A DNA stretch of 64,000 nt from Nageia nagi (taxonomy: Eukaryota > Pinophyta). The notes beneath the pieces are model-generated. The model ran no database searches, was not told the DNA's origin, and worked only from the letters and a program-made list of their open reading frames with translations. Both the position numbers and the translations under genes were made by a program. Within the stretch, counting starts at the first letter, position 1. The number at the start of each line of letters is the position of its first letter. Positions 22,873-33,872 of this stretch are shown here, one piece after another. The stretch is taken from NCBI GenBank assembly GCA_050084985.1, contig JBITNC010000002.1:25420001-25484000 (forward strand), read 5' to 3'.

Positions 22873-24795
22873 AGCAATGCTCATAGCTTCACCCTATAAG
22901 AAACTAGAAAGATTACCCAACATGCATCTAGCCATTTATATAATTATTCTATTTTTCCTTTCGATAACACCATTTTATCGAGGAGTGTAAGGAATTGTAA
23001 ATTACCTCTTGATTCCATACTTAACATAATAGTCATTGAACTTATTGATGTTATATTCTTTCCCATTATCTGATCTCAACATCTTAATTTTAAGGTTAGT
23101 TTGATTCTCAACAAAAGCCTTAAAAACCTTAAAGCTCTCAAAGGTTTGATCCATGTGCTCAAATAGATAACCAAAGGTCATCTTACTAAAGTCATCAATG
23201 AATTTCAAGATATAAGATCTCTTGTAAGTAACTTAATCTTAAACGAATCCACCAAATCTAAATGCATAAGTTAAAGAGGTTGAGATGCTCTTATTGCTTT
23301 ATCTTTTTCAAATTTTTATCTATGCATCTTACCAAGAATACACTTCTCACATAGACCAATTGAAGGAGAAATTGAAGGCAAACCTTCCATAAGTTCTTGG
23401 CCTTTCATTACTTGAATACTCTTATGGTTAAGGTTCCCTAAATGATGGTGGCAAAGATTACATATAGAACACACATTAGAAGTAAGACACATATTTGATA
23501 GAATTTGATCCATAATGTAGAGGTTATTTTTCATAGATTCTTTAACTAATGTGGTAAGTATTTTTTTAATACATCAAGATTACGAGTCAAAGGAGGTTCA
23601 TCCTTAACTTAGGAACATAGAAAACATTTTCAAGAACCTTTTCATGAATTAGCACACTCCTAATTCTTTGGACTTCAAAGGTAGTGTTATCACCTATCAC
23701 AACCACATCTTTTCTATACTTGTAAAAGTTCACAAACTTTTCCTTTTCAAAGCATGGGTGATTAGTGCAACTAGAGTCAATAATCTAATCAAATGAAAAA
23801 GAACGAGACATGAAGTAGAGCATCGCAACAAAACTAGCATGAATATTCTTCTTTCCTTTGAAGTTATTTATATTTTCATTATTTTTATTCTTTTTCTTTC
23901 TTTTCTTTTTGTAGTAATCAACTCCTTTGTGACCTTGGATGCCACAATTGTTACAATTACCATCAAAAAAAAATTAGGATAAGAATTATTTGCTTTTCCT
24001 TTTCCATCTCTTTACTTGAAGTGGTTATTTTCATTGTTCCTACTGTTGTAGTTATTTTTTCTATTATTCTTACTGCTATTATAGCCATTACCTCTTTTCT
24101 CAAACCTTTTGGAAGAAGAAGGATAAGATTTTTTTTATGTTTGAACTTCTTCTTGAAAGAAGTTTTAATTGCTCCAAGAGCAATGTTATTATCTTTAGGA
24201 TAAGAAATCAACATCTTATTATTAAGGGTTTTCTCATGCTTTAAAAGGTACTTAGAAAGGTTCTCAAGGGAGAAGACTTCTTTTTCATAATCAAGCATTA
24301 TTTCTATAACTGTCACAAAGTTTCTAAACTTTGAAGAAAAGCTTTAAAGAATGATGATGACCATGAACTCATCATTGATCCAATTGCACATACAAGCAAC
24401 AAATTGTGTCGTTAGGTCAATGATTTTATTCAAGTAGATAGCCATATTTTCATCTTTTCCTTGATGAGATTGAAGTAACTTTTGGAGAATGGTAAACTTT
24501 CTTGAAAAATTTAAACTAAGGTAGATTTATTTAAGCTTATCCCAAGCATCCTTTATCAAGGTTGAAAATAAAATCATCAAAAGCATATCATCTAAAATTG
24601 CATGATAAATCATAGAGGTTGCTAATTGTTCTTCATGTTGTAAGCCTCTAGTGCCTTCTCATCTCTAGGAGGTATAAGGTTCTCATTCACTATTTGCCAA
24701 AGCTTCCTTACCTACAATTCAACTCTCATATATGGTTCTCAAATCTTAAAGTTGAAACCATAAAGAATGTATTTGGGTAGAAAGGATTCTTCCAT
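22873..24795 (-). pseudogene. C3 gag, protease and integrase N-terminal half, decayed
   Basis: Gag starts at 24795 on the minus strand, directly after TGTAGCAA. The UBN2-like core and basic tail are best seen at 24316-23963 (EKEVFSLENLSKYLLKHEKT). The zinc knuckle near 23960-23925 has its last Cys replaced by Tyr (CNNCGIQGHKGVDYY). The protease site near 23800-23760 reads Asp-Ser-Ser-Cys. GAG-pre-integrase is open at 23534-23316, and the integrase segment with RSDNGKEY is at 23208-23002. C2 interrupts the frame at 22868. Confidence 0.87.
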
Positions 24796-24798
24796 TTG

Positions 24799-26937
24799 CT
24801 ACATAAGAATATGAAAAATAATAAGCATGTGGTTTAATAAATAATATTAAATGTTAAGTTTTAACCAAGTAAATAATACATTTTACATTTAACACTAAAA
24901 ATATGTTTGATTTGATTCATAAGTGCAAATGTTTTACAACTCAAATAATAACCCATGTACTCAAATACATTTCTCATCTCAAGAATCATAGATGTAAAGT
25001 GATATTATTGAGGCTTGTTTTTTTTATCTAAAATTAGGCCTTCACCTAAATGCCCACACAATAGGAGCCCAAGTACTTTCAATATTCAACTAGTCCACCT
25101 TGGTCAATTTTATACTCTCATAAGGATAAGTACCTACTATTTTTTAAGGATATGATGTTTATTAGATTAACCAAATTATTAATCTCGATTAGGTTTCAAA
25201 TTGTCCTCCTATGTTATTAGGATAATCTTTGAATGGACGTATGGACATATGGTATCACTACACACATGCCTATCCATCTATCGAAGTTATGTCTAAACAA
25301 ATAGAGAATATAGAGGTAATTAAAAAGTATGAACTTTTTACAATTTGGATCATCAAACTTAAAGGCTCCAATCTACCTATTCTCATCTCATGGCTCTCCA
25401 AACAAGTCATGTTGTAGAATGTACATGCAAATGTGTTCATTTTAGAGAGTTGCTCTGTTTGCATTTTGGCATAAGTAAATAAAGCAAACTATGAAACATG
25501 AAGTAAAAGAGCATTAAAAATATCATCCATTTTGAAACCTAAGATTCCAATGGGTTTTGTTTACCAACCCCTAAAGGACATCTTTACAATATTCTTTATT
25601 TGTATAAGTTCATTCCATTCTTGCATAAGGAAATAGAACATATAACTTTATAATTTATGCATCATTCCATATCTTTTAAAAAATTAAGTCAATATGCATC
25701 ATTTACTTATTTTTCATAAGTCATTCTTAGCATGCAATACTTAAATTTAAACATAAGAAACATGCATCATTTAACTTAAAAAATTAAGTCTTAAGCATGC
25801 ATCCAAAAAATTAAGTCTTAAGCATGCATTATTAACTTAAAAATATAAGCTCTAAGCATTTAACTTAAAAAAAAGCATACATTAAACTTTAAGTAAAAAA
25901 TTCATACAAATTCCCCACTTTTTACTTAAAGTTGTACCCCTAAAGATAACATACTTAACTTAATACTTTATCCTTAAAAGTATTTTGCATGCTAAAAAAT
26001 TATACTAAAAAATATTTTTAAATGAGGGCATTTAATAGCAATGATGCATTTTTGTTCATCTTTTTACTCTGAAGTGATAATGACAAAGCTTTAAAAACTT
26101 GGAGTATAAGAGTTGCTAAAAGCATTTAAGAGAAACAAGTTACTTGCAAGTAAGCAAGAAAGGAATTAAATGCTTAAAAAAAAGGTATATGTTGCTTCTA
26201 AGTGACTTGTAAGTAAAAAATTAAATTAAATGCATCAACAACAAAATTAAATGTGAACTCCCTTTTCTCCATTTTTTAATGCCTAAATAAGAGAGAGAGA
26301 AAAAAGAGGCATTGCAAAGGAGGTGGTTGCGTGGGTTTTGCATGGGAGAGAGGAGAGAAAACAATGCAGCTAGGCAATGGAGGAATGGTTTCATTTTCAA
26401 TGAAAAAAAGGCCACAATCTTGGTGGAGGGAGGCTACAACATTCAATAAAGGCTTGGAGAGGCCACGAGGACTTGGGTAGAGGTCGAGAAATAGTCATTC
26501 AATGGAGGTGGTAGGGATCAAAGAAGATGATCAAAAGAACATCTATTGGTTGAGCTCAAAGGCCTCCCCTAGCGTGGATGACACCCCTTCCCCTCTTAGA
26601 TGTGCGATAAGAGTTTTTTTGGGAGGAAAAAAATAAAGCGAATAGATCTACATGCGATCAAACGAAGGAGGTTGGGCAGAGCTATTGATTGATAAAATGA
26701 GCTCACATGTTCCATCGGATGAGGCTAGGTAGAGTTGTTGACAGGGGCTAGGTTGTTGTCCCCCCCCAAAAAAAAATTGAATATAATATATGTAATTTTG
26801 TAAAAAATATTCCCATTTTACTATGTGGTCAGACAATCAAGAGATTTAAAAAATATACTGTTTACTATTTTGAAAATAGTAAATAATAAAAAATGGCCCC
26901 CCATTTACCCTTTTGTTTTGTATAAGTAAATAAAAGC

Positions 26938-26971
<34 letters not shown>

Positions 26972-27423
26972 TTGAAAAAAAATTACTTCTTTTTCAAAAA
27001 AATCAAACTTTGTAAAATAAATTTCATTTTTCAACAATATTTTATTTACAAAGTTATGGAGAAAATATATTATTAACTATACATGAAGTGGCAAATATTA
27101 TGTGTTAACTTCAAAAAATTGCTTGATAATTAACAAAAAAAAGGTTAATAATGTATAACAACTATACATTATTATATTGAGTTGATTTCTTCAAACAAAT
27201 GTAACTAACAAAAAAATTATTAGTATATAGAAATTACCTATTTTGCCTAATGTATTATTGCTTAATTACTACTATAAAATATTGTTAGTAGAACAAAAAT
27301 GAGCAATAATATATTATGTTATTGAGGTAATGTTTGCTAGGAATTGAACTAACATAATCATAAAAGAATGTTAGTATCAAAATGAATAAAAAAATAGGGG
27401 GTTATACCTCTAAATTATTTTAC
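24799..27423 (-). other. C3 candidate leader intron
   Basis: On the minus strand GAG|GTAAAA (donor GT 27423-27422) follows the primer site by about 110 nt, and TATGTAG|CAAATGG (acceptor at 24800-24799) precedes gag. The same pair occurs in C5 and C8. The interval holds a variable island (26270-26830), AAGCATGCA repeats (25640-25880) and the conserved block (about 25040-25460). Splicing is inferred, not shown. Confidence 0.5.
26936..26976. repeat. Low-complexity (AT)n and T tract in the C3 leader
   Basis: Alternating AT followed by about 20 T. A similar tract marks the same edge of the variable leader island in C5 and C8. Confidence 0.85.
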
Positions 27424-27531
27424 CTCAAACAAGAAGAGTAAACTTCCAAAGGTGATGAATAAGGATGAAGAACCTCTAAAAAGTTGGGGAGGATCTTCAA
27501 CACCAAGGATGTGAAGAGGAGCTTCCAAGTA

Positions 27532-27545
27532 GCTTTGATACCAAA
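27532..27545 (-). other. C3 primer-binding site
   Basis: Minus strand TTTGGTATCAAAGC follows the LTR end, one base off the initiator tRNA-Met complement. Confidence 0.8.
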
Positions 27546-28047
27546 TGAGAGAATTGCACTATAACATGAATAACTTTAAACTCTCAACATCACATTAAAG
27601 CTCACAATACACATCTAACAAACTCACAAAGTAATCTCAAAAAGATAACATGAGATGTAAGTGGTTCCTCCAACTAGGAGTTCATCCACTAACTAGAGCT
27701 TTACTTAAATCACAAATACAACTCTCTTACAATCCTCATAATCTCAACTCCTAAACATTATCCTCTAGCACAACTTTACTCCACAAATTGGTGTATAATC
27801 ACAAAGAGGGAGCCTTCTATTTATAGATTAAAATCCTTCTTTAGATCACCCTTTTATCCAATGTACAAAAGCATGACATGCATATCCTTTTACCCAAGAG
27901 GTATGCTTATGATATGGAATGTAAAACAAGTTACATTATCCTATTCACTTAAATATTTAAGGTATCAAATGACACCCTTAAGTATTAGTGAACTTACATA
28001 GAAGATTATTTCATAACATTTACAATAGTGCATTATACATTCCAACA
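27546..28047 (-). repeat. C3 5' LTR
   Basis: 502 bp. On the minus strand it starts TGTTGGAATGTATAATGC and ends CAATTCTCTCA. Partner of 14021-14525. Confidence 0.92.
27819..27826 (-). promoter_or_regulatory. TATA box of the C3 5' LTR
   Basis: tataaata on the minus strand, conserved at the same place in the C1, C2, C5 and C8 LTRs. Confidence 0.5.
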
Positions 28048-28447
28048 ATTATGATAGGTGATAATTTAACCCTCAAATTCCAAAGGATTGGGAGTGTGTT
28101 GATTCATCAGAAGGTTTTTGAAAATGTTCTTTATGTGTCTAAACTTAGGATGAATCTTCTTTCCATAATTAAAGTTTTAAGTAAAGGATACTCATTCGAG
28201 TTTCACTCACATTCTTGGTGCATTAAGAAGGGAATTGCCACCTTGGCGAAAGGATCGATGAAGGATGATCTCTACATAGTGGATCAAGTTCCAATAGAGA
28301 TGTTTCTTACTATATATTTTCTCTAAAATAAATCTTATATATCATTTATTAGGAAACTTTAACCATAAGAGCATTTAATATATGAAAAATCAAGAACTTA
28401 TGAAAGGTTTACCTATGATATTACCCACAATTGATCTTTATGATAAG
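28048..28447 (+). pseudogene. C4 fragment 2: copia protease and GAG-pre region
   Basis: Continues from 14020 when C3 is removed. It encodes, with stops, the IGDNLTLKFQRIGSVLIHQKVFEN segment-type region, then KLRMNLLSIIKV, SWCIKKGIATLAKGSMKDDLYIVDQV and a degraded GAG-pre-integrase. A seemingly open frame from 27988 begins inside the C3 LTR and is an accident of the junction. The C6 LTR cuts it at 28448. Confidence 0.8.
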
Positions 28448-28938
28448 TGTTGATAAAATTAACTCTTTCTGAATTAACTTCTAATCTACCAAGATCTCAA
28501 TAAGATATTCACAATATCTATACAATAGCATAATACAAACCAATCTCATAATGAACATAAGATATAAAGAGGTTCCTCCCTTTTTGGAAGTACATCCACT
28601 AAGATCTTCTTATTCTCAAGGAGCTCTCTCACAGAATCTCTCCTCTCTCTCCAAACCCTAAACCTATAGCAAAGCTTGCTTTCAAGTTTTACAATATGAG
28701 AGGGGGGTACCTTTCTATTTATAAGAAGAAACCCACTCTTTAACCTCCCTTTAACCCAAGGGTAATGTTGAAAATATTTCTATATTTAATCCCCTTTCTA
28801 TATTTAATCCCCTTCCTATATTTAATTCCCTTCCTATTTTTATTCTTTTAATACTTTAAGGTATCTAAAGATACTTTAAGCATTAAGTGAATTTACATTA
28901 AAGATAAATATTACACTATTACATTACAAATTTTAACA
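28448..28938 (-). repeat. C6 3' LTR
   Basis: 491 bp. On the minus strand it starts TGTTAAAATTTGTAATGTAA and ends at TTATCAACA. It resembles the C7 LTRs (minus-strand tataaatag, conserved gaggaacc stretch) more than those of C1-C3. A partial second copy is at 39903-39983. Confidence 0.87.
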
Positions 28939-29990
28939 CTTTTTTTTAATGTAATATTGGAATAAAACATAGAGAAAAGAAGAAAGAGAGAGTAAGAGAG
29001 AGTTCTCTTCCATAGAGATACAAGTGGAGATGAGAACTTTTACATCTTTGAAAAATAATCAAAATCTTAGTTTAAGACTCACTACAATACAATTTGATAA
29101 AATAGTTTATAATACAATCATTAACCATGATTGGTTTCACTATAAAGTGTAGTTGATCAATACTAAGTTGACATGTGAGCCTCCATGAGCCTGTCCACTC
29201 GAAGTAAGTAACCTACATTCTCAAGATGAAACTTGCAAGCTACAAGAAACTCATAAATAACATCAGATAGATACATCATATAAACATTAATATCAGTCAA
29301 AATATAAATGAATTAAGTAATATCATTTATAAACTAATCAATGATGCACTATAAGTCATCATAAAGATGCCAAGCTAATACTTAGTCATCTGTTGTATAT
29401 TAAAAATATATGTTGATTAATAATGAAATAAAGAAGCATATGTACATATAAATTACTCATATATGGATAACCAAATAGTTCCAACAAACACATATTGATT
29501 CTTCACATAGTGATAATAGAAACTAAAATGTACCATGAGTTCCTCATACAGAACGAACTGATGATGAAGGTGTACATTTAAGATCAACATTATACGATAA
29601 AATATCCTCTTGGGGGTGAAGTTATCATTATAAATATGAATTCAATAAAGGAATTCAAATTTCACTCCCCATTAAGGATAACTTCACTAACCATAAGAAA
29701 CTTTCAAAGTGTGCACAACAAAGTTTCTAAAGCGATCTAGTGAATAAATTAAGAGAGTCAAAGTTAGATGAATAGAGTTGTAGTTGTTCTATTAAAAACT
29801 TTCTCCCTAATATAATGTGCTTGGATTTGCAATACACTATAAGTCATCACTAAGATGTCAAGTCATTACTTATAGTCACCAAAAAATAATGTATAAGCAA
29901 TGTATACAAATAAAAAATAAAGTTTCCAACAACTTTATTAAGAAGGAAGAAGTTACAATGGATTCAAAAAGAATTCAACCTTTACTCCCT
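28939..29990 (-). other. C6 3' internal noncoding region
   Basis: Contains hairpin-type units (catgagttcctcatacagagcg near 29530 and relatives near 29450) and a partial repetition of the RNase H tail and following sequence (29660-29830 versus 29990-30150). No functional ORF. Confidence 0.65.
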
Positions 29991-30353
29991 TTTTTAGGGT
30001 AACTTCACCAACCCAATAGAATCCCTAAGCTTGGAGAAATAAGATTCAAGAAGGGGCTTGATGAATAAATCAATAGAGTTTATGATTGATGGACAATACT
30101 GTAAGTGTAGAAAACCATCTAGAACCTTCTCTTTGATGAAGTGAGCTTGGATTTCTACGTGTTTTGTTCTCTCGTAGAAAATAAGATTCTTTACCAAAGT
30201 AATAGTTGACTAATTATCTAAAAAAATTTGAGATGAAAAAACTTGCTCATACCTAGTTTCTTTGAAAAGATGCTTCAATCAAATGGCTTTCTTAGCTATA
30301 ACTGATATTGCATGATATTCAACCACTATGGTGGAGAGAGCAGTATTAGGTTG
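29991..30353 (-). pseudogene. C6 RNase H C-terminal fragment, unit 1
   Basis: On the minus strand 30197-29994 reads RTKHVEIQAHFIKEKVLDGF, then DLFIKPLLESYFSKLRDSIGLVKLP, the normal C-terminus of the copia polyprotein. Upstream codons to 30353 match the Ser-Thr-x-x-Glu-x-Glu-Tyr part of RNase H. C7's LTR interrupts it here. The repeat in unit 2 is at about 41045-41407. Confidence 0.8.
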
Positions 30354-30387
30354 TATTGAAAATTGTAATATAATATTGTGTAATATT

Positions 30388-30885
30388 TGTTAGAATTTGT
30401 AATGAAATATTGTGAATATCTAAACTCCTTGTAAATTCAATTAATCACTTCAGGGTATGTAATACCTTAAGAGATTAATTGAATTCTTTAATATGTAGAC
30501 TTTGACTTTACCAAAGTGGTTAGTTGGTAGGTTGAAGTTTGGTGATACATTTAATGTAACCCTAACCTTACCCCTTGGGTTAAAGGAAGGTTAGGGAGGT
30601 GCTCTCAAGCTATAAATAGAGGGCCTCTCCTCTTGTAAACATATCTAAGTCTTGGAGTAAGATTACTCTACTTGGTTGTGTAGGAGAGAGCAAGAGAATA
30701 GTTGTAAGAGAGACATAGATTGAGAATAGTGAACTAGTTGTGGATGTACTCCCAAGGAGGGAGGAACCACATTATATTGGTGTCATATTGTGTGAATGAT
30801 GTTCTTAGAATTATAGATGATGAATGATTTAGCTTCCTAGTCTAAGGTCCTAGAGGATTTGTTTAGATCTAGTTCAAATCCTTCA
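30388..30885 (+). repeat. C5 5' LTR
   Basis: 498 bp, TGTTAGAATTTG...AAATCCTTCA, partner of 38625-39122. Confidence 0.96.
30611..30619 (+). promoter_or_regulatory. TATA box of the C5 LTR promoter
   Basis: TATAAATAG about 223 bp into the LTR; repeated in the 3' LTR at 38848-38856. Confidence 0.6.
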
Positions 30886-30900
30886 ATTGGTATCAGAGCC
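30886..30900 (+). other. C5 primer-binding site
   Basis: atTGGTATCAGAGCC directly after the LTR, an exact complement of the initiator tRNA-Met 3' end used by many plant copia elements. Confidence 0.88.
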
Positions 30901-31487
30901 TTGTTGTGGAAGCTCTTCTTCTTGGTGTGGAAGCTACATATTGGTGATCCTTCTTCATTCCTCATCTTACACTCCATTGGTGAGGTAAATTTTTAAGAAA
31001 AGGTATAAATTTCCTCCTTATTTGGTCATTTTTTTTGGATTATTACATAATGCTACTAACACATTATTTGCTATGTGTTAGTCCTTTTTAAGTTGTGATT
31101 AACAAGTTGCAATTTTTTACTAATCCTCTATGTTACTTGCAATTTTTAAATTGCTATAGTTATTTTAAAAAGGGTTAGTATACAAAAATTGTATTTTTCA
31201 TATTATATTGAACTTAAATGTATGTGTTGGTTCAATTATTTGATTAAATACCAATATATGATGAAAAATTGCAATATATACTAACATTTTTTATGTTAGT
31301 GGTATTATGTTATTACTATTTGCTTAAAAAAAATAGTAATATATTATTGTGAAATGTCTCCTACATATACTACCATTTTTTATGTTAAATGGTATTTCTA
31401 GTGAGGCATGCATATTTAAAAAGTTAGAGAGGAGGACACTTTTTTTTTCCACAATTTTAAGGGCACAATAATATATTTAAAAGCTCC

Positions 31488-31488
<1 letters not shown>

Positions 31489-31557
<69 letters not shown>

Positions 31558-31562
31558 TTTAA
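31489..31562. repeat. (AT)n and T tract in the C5 leader
   Basis: About 26 AT dinucleotides followed by more than 20 T. It marks the upstream edge of the variable GC-rich island. Confidence 0.92.
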
Positions 31563-31689
31563 TTTTTGTTTTTGTTTAAAATAATCAAAAAATTATATGT
31601 CTATTTTTTATTATTTTAAATTCAATCAAACATTATATTAGGGCAAATAAAAATAAATTTATTATTGTCACGTTAAATAAATTACAACC

Positions 31690-32620
31690 ATATAAAATTT
31701 TATTTCGGGGGGTGTTCAAGTCAAAAATGAGCATGCCTCTGGTGGCTCCTCCGCCCCTGCGTGGCCTTTGGTGGTGACCACCACCACTCGCTACTTGCCT
31801 GTCTACCTCCTCCTCCCGCGACTGCCTCTGTTTGATGTGGTGCAGGATCTGTACCAAACCCTTCCCCTGCAGCTGATGGAGAGCCAGATGCGTAGGCAAT
31901 GTTGCGCTAGCCTGTGAAGTGTTTACCAAGCTGCATGATGCCGCCACCATTTCCTGACATGCCCTGCTCGTAGGATCTCTCCCTCTGTGCATGCATATGC
32001 CCAACATGGCTCTGTTGGAAGGTCACACTCCTCACATGATTACAACGCTCCCTGGATATGCCCCCAGCTACCTGAACGTGCATGATGTTTAGCATGGTGC
32101 AGGATTCAGCCATCGTCTCATGCACTACCATGCTCATCGAATCTCCCTCGCCTCCATGCATGCTATTGCCACAGTTCCCTGGCTTGCAAAGTGCTCGTAG
32201 GATATGCACTGCACATCAGATATCTCCCTCTATGTGTGACCTCCACTTCTCTGCTCACATGATATGCAACAACAGGATACGTTCAACGGGTCTATCAAAC
32301 CTCTGCCATGCTGCAAGATGCAGCCACCATTCCATGGGCTGCACTACTAGTACATGCTGCACACATTTTATGGACTACGTTGCTTGCTCCTCTACGACCT
32401 GGGCTAGTCAACAGCTGCCCCACGCACCTCACACGACCTCCACCACCTTACGTGGCCTCCTTGCCACCTTGGACTCACTCTGCAGCCTAGCCTCTCACAC
32501 TCCACGTGACTCACCACCCTTCTACACACTTTGGTCTCTCCTGCCACCCCTGCCCAGCCTCTCAACCTCCATGAGGCTTACACATGGCCCCTTCAAATTT
32601 TTTTTGTCAACTTTGGTTGT
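31690..32620 (+). other. GC-rich variable island in the C5 leader
   Basis: About 0.9 kb with far higher GC than its surroundings, rich in CATG, CACC and TGCAC words, with some internal repetition of ctgcatgatg/gctgcaagatgcagccaccatt. It sits between the AT/T tract and a conserved ttggttgttggg segment. C3 and C8 have different sequences at this place. An open frame of 234 codons (32082-32786) resembles nothing I know and is probably chance. Confidence 0.6.
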
Positions 32621-33299
32621 TGGGTATTTAAATTTTTTGACCCACTCCAAATTTGATTTGATTTTTTGCCTTAGTCAGCCTTCACTATTTAAAGGTTTTT
32701 TCCCTAAGTCTTTTTTAAGTAAACAAAGGCTATATTTACTTACACTAGATACTTCACAGACCTTTTTTTTAGGGATGACCCCTTAAGTGAAAAATAGGGA
32801 GAAATCATACCTAAACATAATCTTTAGCATCCAAGTTGTTAGCACTTTAAGTAAAAATGGGGGGGATTTTTATAATTTTTTACTTAAATCTTTATGGATC
32901 TTGCATGCTAAATAGATCTTGCATGTTATGATAAATGGATCTTGCATGCTAAGTTTAAAATGCATGCCTCTTAACATTGTTAGGATTAAAGCATGCTTAG
33001 TACTTAAATTTATAAGTTAAAATGCATGATGCATGTTTAAAACTTAATTTTAAGTCATGGACTAATACATGTTTAAGTTATGGATTAATGCTAAATAAGT
33101 CTTAGCATTTGAAAAATTCATTATTTTTGAACTTGAGCAAAAATATGAAAAATGTAAAAGTCCTTTAGGGGTTAGTACAAAACCCATTGGACTCAATTTT
33201 TGGCCTCTTAAGGTTTTAAGTTCGTGTGGATGGAGTATTTTCACTTTACTTTATATTTTTGCACATTTGCTTTATACTTGCAATACGCAAAAAATTTGA

Positions 33300-33760
33300 A
33301 AGTAACCCCTAAAATGAATACATCCGCACGTATTTTCCATAACATGACTTGTTTGGGGAGCCATGAGGTGAGGACAGGGTAGACTGGAGCCCTTTTTAGT
33401 CCGAAGAACCGAGTGGTGGTAAGTCCGTCTTAATTGCCCCTAAGACCTCTATTGGATTGGACATAACTCTATTAGGTGGACAGGCATGTGTGTAGTGATA
33501 CCACATGTCCGCACATCCATTCAGGGATTATCCTGATAACCTAGGAGGAAAACTGAAAACCTTAATCAAGATAATTAAAATGGCCGGTCCAAGATACATC
33601 GGATCCTTGGAAAATAGTTAGTACTTCTCCTAGTGAGAGTATATTACTGACCAAGGTGAACTTGTTGAGGACTGGTAGTACCTGGGCTCCACCTTGCGGG
33701 CATCCAGGTGAAGGCCTAATTCTATACAAGAAAATAACCCCAACTTTATCCGTCTATGGA
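33300..33760 (+). promoter_or_regulatory. Conserved leader block of the copia group
   Basis: A stretch with cataactctattaggtgg, gtgtgtagtgataccacatg and gggattatcctgataac is shared, in order, with C1 (about 12640-12960), C2 (17637-18070), C3 (25040-25460) and C8 (60480-60960). It is the best conserved noncoding DNA of the group and lies about 150-600 bp before gag. A role in packaging or splicing control is possible but unproven. Confidence 0.6.
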
Positions 33761-33872
33761 TCGTGGTTAATAAGTTTGCACATGTAGGACATGTTTGCTT
33801 ATTAGATGTTTTATATGATGGAAAATTGTAAAAGTTTGAATTCTTATTGCATATTTACTCTTTTTTGTAGCA

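Larger units (their letters stand above)
14021..28047 (-). mobile_element. C3: Ty1/copia element, interrupted by C2
   Basis: Full-length but decayed minus-strand copia, about 8.4 kb once C2 (17224-22867) and its TSD are removed. From right to left: 5' LTR 28047-27546, primer site, 2.75-kb leader, gag from 24795, protease, GAG-pre, integrase (split by C2), RT with intact YVDD, RNase H ending about 15260, 3' internal region with hairpin repeats, and 3' LTR 14525-14021. Its target duplication is ambiguous (shared CAATT). It is inserted in C4: 14020 and 28048 join into continuous sister-element sequence. Confidence 0.9.
30985..33870 (+). other. C5 candidate leader intron (about 2.9 kb)
   Basis: Donor GAG|GTAAAT at 30984/30985, 100 nt after the primer site. 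Acceptor ctcttttttGTAG at 33870 is preceded by a T-rich tract and followed by CA and the gag ATG (33873). Matching donor and acceptor contexts occur in C8 and C3, and matching acceptors in C1 and C2. The interval has no gag-pol sequence. Splicing is an inference from conservation. Confidence 0.5.

Noticed and set aside
27988-28326. 112-codon frame that seemed to start in a new gene
   Set aside because: Begins inside the C3 5' LTR and runs into the old C4 copia fragment; a junction artefact.
30888-30900. tRNA-like GGTATCAGAGCC
   Set aside because: It is the retrotransposon primer-binding site, not a tRNA gene; no cloverleaf around it. The same applies near 58319 and 39601.
32082-32786. 234-codon open frame in the C5 leader
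   Set aside because: Composition follows the GC-rich island (Cys, His, Thr, Pro runs); no domain, and no equivalent in C3 or C8. Probably chance, inside the candidate intron.
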